From NCBI RefSeq assembly GCF_000423885.1, contig NZ_AUIV01000043.1, positions 1 to 8,019 on the forward strand: a DNA stretch of 8,019 bases. The letters are read 5' to 3'. The stretch comes from Thermomonas fusca DSM 15424. Its GTDB lineage: Bacteria; Pseudomonadota; Gammaproteobacteria; Xanthomonadales; Xanthomonadaceae. Made by a program: the position numbers and the translations under genes. The notes below the pieces were generated by a model. It was not told the origin of the DNA. It ran no database searches and saw nothing but the letters and a program-made list of their open reading frames with translations. Within the stretch, counting starts at the first letter, position 1; each line of letters starts with the position of its first letter. Positions 5,412-8,019 of the stretch are shown piece after piece.

Positions 5412-5783
5412 GACACTATATATGTAACGGAAGCTACCGAGATACTCGTAGAATGCAAACCCGGAGATCAGTGCGGCGGAAGCGAACGCGCATGTGGCCG
5501 CCACGCGAAGCATAAGCCTTGGAAAGGGCGCGTCATGAAAGCGCGATGTGAGCGCGTGATCTACAACCCAATAGGCTGCCGCGCCGATGGCTAAGCCGCC
5601 GATGAACAATATACTTTGTGCCAGCGCAAAGACGACGTTTCCGACATGCACGCGGCTACTAACGGAGAAGAGAGTTGCTGCGATAGCCGCGGCGGACACT
5701 CCCAGTAGTGACGCCAAGTCGGCGATCATTGCTATGCGTTGGGTAGCGGTGCCAGTGCGGAAGTCTTGGATAAAGGTTTTCAT
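5406..5783 (-). CDS. Three-helix integral membrane protein
   Basis: The product is 125 aa from ATG 5783. A short amphipathic N-terminus (MKTFIQDFRTGTATQRIAMI) precedes three hydrophobic segments: residues ~23-43 (LASLLGVSAAAIAATLFSV), ~49-75 (VVFALAQSILFIGGLAIGAA) and ~92-115 (LRVAATCAFASAALISGFAF). No motif identifies a function. The start has no recognisable ribosome binding site: the upstream sequence reads ACTGATCAC. An upstream in-frame extension would run into the neighbouring attC, so ATG 5783 is kept, with initiation either leaderless-like or weak. The TAA stop is part of the attC box. It is one of only two normally oriented genes in the right half. Confidence 0.78.
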   Translation of the reverse strand: MKTFIQDFRTGTATQRIAMIADLASLLGVSAAAIAATLFSVSSRVHVGNVVFALAQSILFIGGLAIGAAAYWVVDHALTSRFHDAPFPRLMLRVAATCAFASAALISGFAFYEYLGSFRYIYSVA

Positions 5784-5813
5784 GTGATCAGTATGCGACG
5801 TAGCAGCTGTGGC

Positions 5814-5903
5814 GCCTAACACCTGAGTTAAGCCGCTGCGCTGCGGCAGACACAAACCCCGATCAAGTCACGAAGCGCAGTCGGCTTGAATGAATTGTTA
5901 GAC
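5814..5903 (-). other. attC site 14, long divergent type
   Basis: 90 bp with boxes GCCTAAC (5814) and GTTAGAC (5897). AAGCCG-CTGCGCT pairs with AGCGCAG-T-CGGCTT around an approximately 31-base apical region containing GCTGCGGCAG, which resembles that of site 17. The extra G is on the right arm. It belongs to the reversed cassette at 5927-6106. Confidence 0.94.
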
Positions 5904-5926
5904 CTCAACCAAAACGGAGCGACACC

Positions 5927-6106
5927 ATGAAAGACAACCTGCTTATGCAACTGGCCGACCGCTGGGATCGTGACGCGAAAGACCCCGAAGCGATGGACGG
6001 TAGTGACGAGGCGAAAGAGCGTAATGCTTATGAACATGGCATGCGCTACGCGAAGCGCGAATGCGCCAACACTGTCCGAGAGCTTATCCGCCTGATTGGC
6101 GATTGA
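5927..6106 (+). CDS. Small hypothetical protein, 59 aa, phage-like
   Basis: ATG at 5927 follows GGAG (5916-5919) at seven bases, and TGA at 6104-6106 lies one base before the attC box. The product is highly charged and helical: MKDNLLMQLADRWDRDAKDP, then DGSDEAKERNAYEHGMRYAK and CANTVRELIRLIGD. One Cys, no membrane segment. The LADRW...DGS..AK.RNAYEHGMRYAKREC layout is reminiscent of short accessory proteins in phages of Gram-negative bacteria; the family has no function that I know of. The gene fits exactly between boundary and attC with good initiation signals, so it is real despite its size. It runs against the attC polarity, and its own attC (site 14) is the long divergent type. Confidence 0.8.
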   Translation: MKDNLLMQLADRWDRDAKDPEAMDGSDEAKERNAYEHGMRYAKRECANTVRELIRLIGD

Positions 6107-6107
6107 G

Positions 6108-6167
6108 GTCTAACACCAGAATTAAGCCGTGCCGCGAAGCGGCATCGGCTTGAATGATTTGTTAGGC
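6108..6167 (-). other. attC site 15, near-standard
   Basis: Boxes GTCTAAC (6108) and GTTAGGC (6161). The central CG/CG pairs of the standard stem are replaced by TG/CA, a compensatory change, and the left spacer is ACCAGAATT. Belongs to the zinc-ribbon membrane-protein cassette at 6162-6488. Confidence 0.95.
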
Positions 6168-6488
6168 ATGTTCTGCCCGGATAAGGATCTGCGTGATCTT
6201 GCGCTGAAACAGCAGCAAAAAGGCAACAACGGCCAGTGGAACCCACGAGTCCAAGAAGAACCCGCTGATGAGGGAGAGGAACACGGCGACGAGTACCGCC
6301 AAAGCGGCAGATCGCTCCCCTGTGACGTGGAAGTCCCGGCGACACTTGGGGCAGACGGTGTACACGAGCGAAGCCTTCTTGAAGGCGGTGCTTTGTTCCG
6401 GCAGTGGGACAGCCGGAATGGTAGTTCTCGCCTCTTCAAGCGAGATTTCATTGCGGCAGTTTGGGCAGCAGATGAGTGTCCGGAACAT
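6162..6488 (-). CDS. Zinc-ribbon protein with two C-terminal membrane helices
   Basis: The 108-aa product has an N-terminal zinc ribbon of two CxxC knuckles: C8-P-N-C11 and C46-P-K-C49, about 34 residues apart, on strands LICCPNC and YTVCPKCRRDF. Two membrane segments follow at residues ~61-79 (AALAVLVAVFLSLISGFFL) and ~83-95 (VPLAVVAFLLLFQ), then a basic tail. The ribbon probably faces the cytoplasm. Role unknown. ATG 6488 starts immediately after the boundary GTTAGGC, leaving no cassette-borne ribosome binding site. The only candidate is AGGTG of the adjacent attC, six bases upstream, so translation would rely on the neighbouring cassette. The TAA stop overlaps its own attC. Normal orientation. 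Confidence 0.84.
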   Translation of the reverse strand: MFRTLICCPNCRNEISLEEARTTIPAVPLPEQSTAFKKASLVYTVCPKCRRDFHVTGERSAALAVLVAVFLSLISGFFLDSWVPLAVVAFLLLFQRKITQILIRAEHA

Positions 6489-6548
6489 GCCTAACACCTG
6501 AATTAAGCCGACCCGCGAAGCGGGTTCGGCTTGGATGAACTGTTAGCC
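6489..6548 (-). other. attC site 16, altered apical stem
   Basis: Boxes GCCTAAC (6489) and GTTAGCC (6542). AAGCCGA-CCCGC-gaa-GCGGG-TTCGGCTT replaces the standard apical stem with compensatory changes, and the right spacer is TTGGATGAACT. It belongs to the reversed cassette at 6591-6791. Confidence 0.94.
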
Positions 6549-6565
6549 CTCACAGCGAGAAGGGC
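6546..6565 (+). promoter_or_regulatory. Conserved leader hairpin, copy 1
   Basis: GCCCT (6546-6550) pairs with AGGGC (6561-6565) around the 10-base loop CACAGCGAGA. The copy at 7295-7314 has GCCCC/GGGGC around CACAACGAGA, so one pair has changed on both sides while the loop is kept. The left arm overlaps the attC outer box. It lies in the leader of the phage-like gene at 6591. Confidence 0.45.
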
Positions 6566-6590
6566 ACAACTGCAACAGGAGAGCATTGCC

Positions 6591-6791
6591 ATGTCTGATC
6601 TACAGCCGCACCAGCAACGAGTTGTCGCCGAGAAGAAGGAGCTTGACGACAAGCGTGAAAAGCTCGGCGCGTTCAAGAACACCGATATGTTCGCGTCCCT
6701 GCCGTGGCAGGAGCAGGAACGACTCAACACGCAAGCGCACATCATGACGATGTATAGCGCAGTGCTTGGCGAGCGCATCGCGGCGTTCTGA
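6591..6791 (+). CDS. Phage-type small protein, crAss001_48-like
   Basis: The 66-aa product is highly charged and mostly helical. MSDLQPHQQRVVAEKKELDD (residues 1-20) is followed by a helix with FASLPWQEQERL (~36-47) and ending TMYSAVLGERIAAF. This layout (L.PHQQRVV.EK.ELD, then EQ.RL..Q...M..Y...L..RI) is, from memory, that of short phage proteins annotated as crAss001_48-related; their role is unknown. AGGAGAG precedes ATG 6591 by about seven bases. The stop is TGA at 6789-6791. The gene runs against its attC polarity. Its cassette shares both terminal hairpins with the Tad2-like cassette at 7292-7609, though the genes are unrelated. Confidence 0.83.
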   Translation: MSDLQPHQQRVVAEKKELDDKREKLGAFKNTDMFASLPWQEQERLNTQAHIMTMYSAVLGERIAAF

Positions 6792-6802
6792 CCGCACAAA
6801 CA

Positions 6803-6834
6803 CCCCCACGCTGCTGCGATATTCGGCGTGGGGG
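6803..6834 (+). terminator. Strong GC hairpin after phage-like gene, abutting attC
   Basis: CCCCCACGC (6803-6811) pairs perfectly with GCGTGGGGG (6826-6834), extendable by a G-T and a G-C pair. It sits 11 bases after the stop codon and its right arm runs into the attC box GGCTAAC. There is no U-run, so termination is possible but unproven. A matching hairpin lies at 7577-7607. Confidence 0.45.
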
Positions 6835-6922
6835 CTAACGACGAGTTAAGCCGGCCCGCTACGGCAGGCCACGAACGACAGCGAGACCGCGAAGCGGGCT
6901 CGGCTTGAACGCCTTGTTAGGC
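6833..6922 (-). other. attC site 17, long divergent type
   Basis: 90 bp with boxes GGCTAAC (6833) and GTTAGGC (6916). AAGCCG-GCCCGCT pairs with AGCGGGC-T-CGGCTT, and the apical region begins GCTACGGCAG and resembles site 14. The left spacer GACGAG is shorter than usual. It belongs to the reversed cassette at 6951-7217. Confidence 0.94.
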
Positions 6923-6950
6923 GGCCAACGAAACCAATAGGAGCGCGAAC

Positions 6951-7217
6951 ATGCAAGTCGAACTGACCGCCAAGCCGCTGCAATTCACCGAGGACGGCCC
7001 GCACAGCATCACCGGTTGCACCGAGTGGATCGACGGGCTGATGGGATTCCACATTACTTGCGACCCCTCCGAGCCGCCTGAGTTCAGGTATTCGGCAGCG
7101 TGGGGAGAAGGTGACTCCGAGTGCTTTGCCTCGCTGGAAGAGGCGAAGGAGTGGTGCCAATCGCTTGCGGATGGGTGGATCAAGGAATGCGGACAGGCGA
7201 CGGTCATTGCCGCCTAA
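6951..7217 (+). CDS. Hypothetical cassette protein, 88 aa, phage-like
   Basis: ATG at 6951 follows AGGAG (6939-6943) at seven bases. The TAA stop (7215-7217) is part of the attC box CTAAC. The acidic product begins MQVELTAKPLQFTEDGPHSI. It shows an alternating strand pattern in the first half (TGCTEWIDGLMGFHITCDPS, EFRYSAAWGEGD) and a helix SLEEAKEWCQSLADGWIKEC (~61-80). Cys occur at four or five positions without a CxxC pair. Short proteins with a beta sheet followed by SLEEAK..W occur in phages, but I cannot name a family. The gene runs against its attC, which is the long divergent site 17. Confidence 0.84.
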   Translation: MQVELTAKPLQFTEDGPHSITGCTEWIDGLMGFHITCDPSEPPEFRYSAAWGEGDSECFASLEEAKEWCQSLADGWIKECGQATVIAA

Positions 7218-7297
7218 CGGCTGAAATCAGGCGGGCCGCCCGAGGCCCACATTTGGCGAGGTAATGATGCGGCCTCGCCTGCATTGAATTGTTAGCC
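7212..7297 (-). other. attC site 18, most divergent type
   Basis: 86 bp with boxes GCCTAAC (7212) and GTTAGCC (7291). The L stem is CAGGCG/CGCCTG instead of AAGCCG/CGGCTT, followed by GCCGC/GCGGC and a long apical loop. The extra base is C in CGCCTGCAT, again on the right arm. It belongs to the reversed Tad2-like cassette. Confidence 0.92.
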
Positions 7298-7314
7298 CCC
7301 ACAACGAGAGGGGC
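7295..7314 (+). promoter_or_regulatory. Conserved leader hairpin, copy 2
   Basis: GCCCC (7295-7299) pairs with GGGGC (7310-7314) around the loop CACAACGAGA. It is the partner of the hairpin at 6546-6565, with a compensatory pair change. It lies upstream of the ribosome binding site of the Tad2-like gene and overlaps the attC outer box. Confidence 0.45.
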
Positions 7315-7332
7315 ATTACGTAGGAGAAAGCG

Positions 7333-7569
7333 ATGGACTTCGGAAGCGCACTGAACGAGCTGAAAGCCGGCAACAAGGTGCAGCGTGACGGCTGGAATGG
7401 CAAGGGCTTGTGGCTTGAACTGCAACACCCGGACGAGAACAGCAAAATGACGCTGCCCTATCTGTTTCTCAGCTACCCCGACGACGCGGCAAACACTCCG
7501 GGCGCACGTGTGCCGTGGCTCGCCAGTCAAACTGACGTTCTGGCAGAGGACTGGAAGCGGGTTGCGTGA
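7333..7569 (+). CDS. Tad2-like anti-Thoeris protein (DUF2829 family)
   Basis: The 78-aa product carries the family's conserved blocks: FGSALNELKAGNKVQRDGWNG (residues 3-23), then a strand, PYLFLSYPDD (42-51) and WLASQTDVLAEDWKRV (62-77). These align well with phage Tad2 proteins as I recall them. The family sequesters the cyclic ADP-ribose-type signal (1''-3' gcADPR) made by ThsB of the Thoeris defence system, so ThsA is not activated. Members act as small multimers in the cytoplasm. The length is near the short end of the family. Family membership is strong; ligand specificity here is unknown. AGGAG (7322-7326) lies six bases before ATG 7333, and TGA is at 7567-7569. The gene runs against its attC, which is the most divergent in the window, and the cassette ends match those of the cassette at 6543-6833. 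Confidence 0.92.
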   Translation: MDFGSALNELKAGNKVQRDGWNGKGLWLELQHPDENSKMTLPYLFLSYPDDAANTPGARVPWLASQTDVLAEDWKRVA

Positions 7570-7576
7570 TCTATAC

Positions 7577-7607
7577 CCCCCACGCTGCCGTAGTGGTGGC
7601 GTGGGGG
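7577..7607 (+). terminator. Strong GC hairpin after Tad2-like gene, abutting attC
   Basis: CCCCCACGC (7577-7585) pairs with GCGTGGGGG (7599-7607). Four further pairs (TGCC/GGTG, two of them G-T) give about 13 bp around a 5-base loop. It begins eight bases after the stop. The CCCCCACGCTGC arm is identical to that of the hairpin at 6803. Its right arm overlaps the attC box. No U-run follows. Confidence 0.48.
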
Positions 7608-7697
7608 CTAACACCTGAGCTAACCCGCGCCGCCGTCTTGGCGCGTCACATACGAGGCTACTCCGAAGCGGCGTCGGGGTTGAGCGAATTGTTAGAC
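7606..7697 (-). other. attC site 19, long divergent type
   Basis: 92 bp with boxes GGCTAAC (7606) and GTTAGAC (7691). The L stem is AACCCG/CGGGGTT (with one added G), covarying away from AAGCCG/CGGCTT, and a long apical region lies between CCGC and GCGG. The extra G is on the right arm. It belongs to the reversed cassette at 7718-7936. Confidence 0.93.
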
Positions 7698-7717
7698 CGC
7701 GATCTTTGGAGAACGAA

Positions 7718-7936
7718 ATGATTGCTGGCTGCTACACGCTCGACCTGTACTGCGAAAACTACAAGGCCGGCGTCAAGTTCCCCGACGAACACGGCCACAA
7801 GTGGGACGAGTTCCCGTGGACATACAGCCACGAACTTGGCTCACGATGCCGAGCGAAGGCGCGGAAGGCCGGATGGAAATTGCTGCCAGACGGGACCGCC
7901 CTCTGCCCGAAGTGCAACAAGCGGTCTAACACCTGA
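7718..7936 (+). CDS. Small CPKC zinc-knuckle protein, phage-like
   Basis: The 72-aa product begins MIAGCYTLDLYCENYKAG with Cys5 and Cys12. It has an aromatic, acidic middle (PDEHGHKWDEFPWTYSHELG) and a C-terminal part SRCRAKARKAGWKLLPDG-TALCPKC (Cys44, Cys63, Cys66). The ARKAGW..L..G.ALCPKC ending is, from memory, frequent in short phage and prophage proteins; zinc binding is likely, role unknown. ATG 7718 follows TTTGGAG at six bases, and an in-frame TTG at 7706 has no room for a ribosome binding site. The frame reads into attC site 20, adding Ser-Asn-Thr and using the TGA of CACCTGA. The gene runs against the attC polarity and its own attC is the long divergent site 19. Confidence 0.84.
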   Translation: MIAGCYTLDLYCENYKAGVKFPDEHGHKWDEFPWTYSHELGSRCRAKARKAGWKLLPDGTALCPKCNKRSNT

Positions 7937-7983
7937 GTTAAGCCGCGCCGCGAAGCGGCGTCGGCTTGGACGAATTGTTAGCT
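7924..7983 (-). other. attC site 20, standard type
   Basis: Boxes GTCTAAC (7924) and GTTAGCT (7977), standard stem, right spacer TTGGACGAATT. Belongs to the cassette that runs off the right edge (7978-8019). The visible 42 bases show no gene start, only a short CTCTT-gcg-AAGAG hairpin at 7999-8011. Confidence 0.95.
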
Positions 7984-8019
7984 GCGACTATTGACCTGCT
8001 CTTGCGAAGAGAATTGGGA

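Larger units (their letters stand above)
1..8019 (-). mobile_element. Integron gene-cassette array (20 attC sites, no integrase in window)
   Basis: Twenty imperfect palindromes of 60-92 bp, each bounded by a (R)YYYAAC-type box and a GTTRRRY-type box, separate short single-gene units. The first bases after each GTTA boundary are complementary to the bases just before the next TAAC boundary within the same unit, as expected of cassettes that existed as circles with a matched attC. For example TTAGCCATCACA at 162 matches TGTGATGGCTAA at 782. The near-identity of most attC sites is typical of sedentary chromosomal integrons. The extra unpaired base of the L stem is on the right arm in every site, so the integron-forward strand is minus. 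Eleven complete cassettes carry genes in that sense and eight against it. The platform (intI, attI, Pc) is not in the window and would be expected to the right. Confidence 0.97.

Noticed and set aside
108..7983. Regularly recurring ~60-bp near-identical palindromes suggesting a CRISPR array
   Set aside because: The intervening segments are 200-600 bp, differ in length and carry genes. The repeats have attC boxes with cassette-end complementarity, and no cas genes are seen.
7999..8011. CTCTT-gcg-AAGAG hairpin as a terminator
   Set aside because: Only 5 bp at the window edge with no U-run and no visible gene to terminate.
1..8019. Antibiotic-resistance cassette array of a class 1 integron
   Set aside because: No known resistance gene, intI1, qacE or sul1 sequence is present. 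The attC similarity to aadA cassettes is in the recombination site only, and the VOC protein lacks features tying it to a specific resistance.

Overview
This window is a stretch of an integron gene-cassette array. It holds 20 attC recombination sites, 19 complete cassettes, and a partial cassette at each edge. Nearly every cassette carries one small gene fitted tightly between two sites. There is no integrase, attI, cassette promoter, rRNA, tRNA or transposase. Most attC sites are almost the same 60-bp sequence, which is typical of a large sedentary chromosomal integron. They closely resemble, from memory, the attC of class 1 integron aadA cassettes. Minus-strand read-through of an attC gives the tail KSSKPTPLRGAA. 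These signs suggest a proteobacterium, probably a gammaproteobacterium such as a member of Xanthomonadales. That placement is inference.

Polarity: in all 20 sites the unpaired extra base of the L-box stem lies on the right-hand arm. Reverse-complemented, the sites match the aadA-type attC in its usual reading direction. The integron therefore reads right to left (minus strand), and the integrase platform, if linked, should lie beyond base 8019. On this reading each cassette owns the attC on its left.

Left part (1-4690): minus-strand genes in the normal orientation. They encode an unknown 199-aa protein, a four-helix membrane protein, an RcsF/DUF4156-like periplasmic protein, a Cys-rich lipoprotein, a double AP2-like DNA-binding protein, a DUF4124 exported protein, an unknown protein, a VOC (glyoxalase-fold) protein and another unknown protein. 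The exception is a plus-strand Cys-rich putative zinc-binding protein at 875-1078.

Right part (4691-8019): mostly plus-strand genes, running against their own attC. They encode a 50-aa membrane peptide behind a 130-base leader with five predicted helices, two or three small phage-like proteins, a crAss001_48-like phage protein, a Tad2/DUF2829 anti-Thoeris homologue and a CPKC zinc-knuckle protein. Two normally oriented membrane-protein cassettes are interspersed.

Main observation: every clearly divergent attC (sites at 788, 4631, 5814, 6489, 6833, 7212 and 7606) belongs to a cassette whose gene runs the wrong way. No normally oriented cassette has one, and only one reversed cassette (5093-5350) has a standard site. 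The reversed cassettes also look phage-flavoured, and two of them share conserved terminal hairpins around different genes. This suggests a separate class of reversed cassettes with its own origin. The genes do not form a pathway; each cassette is an independent unit.
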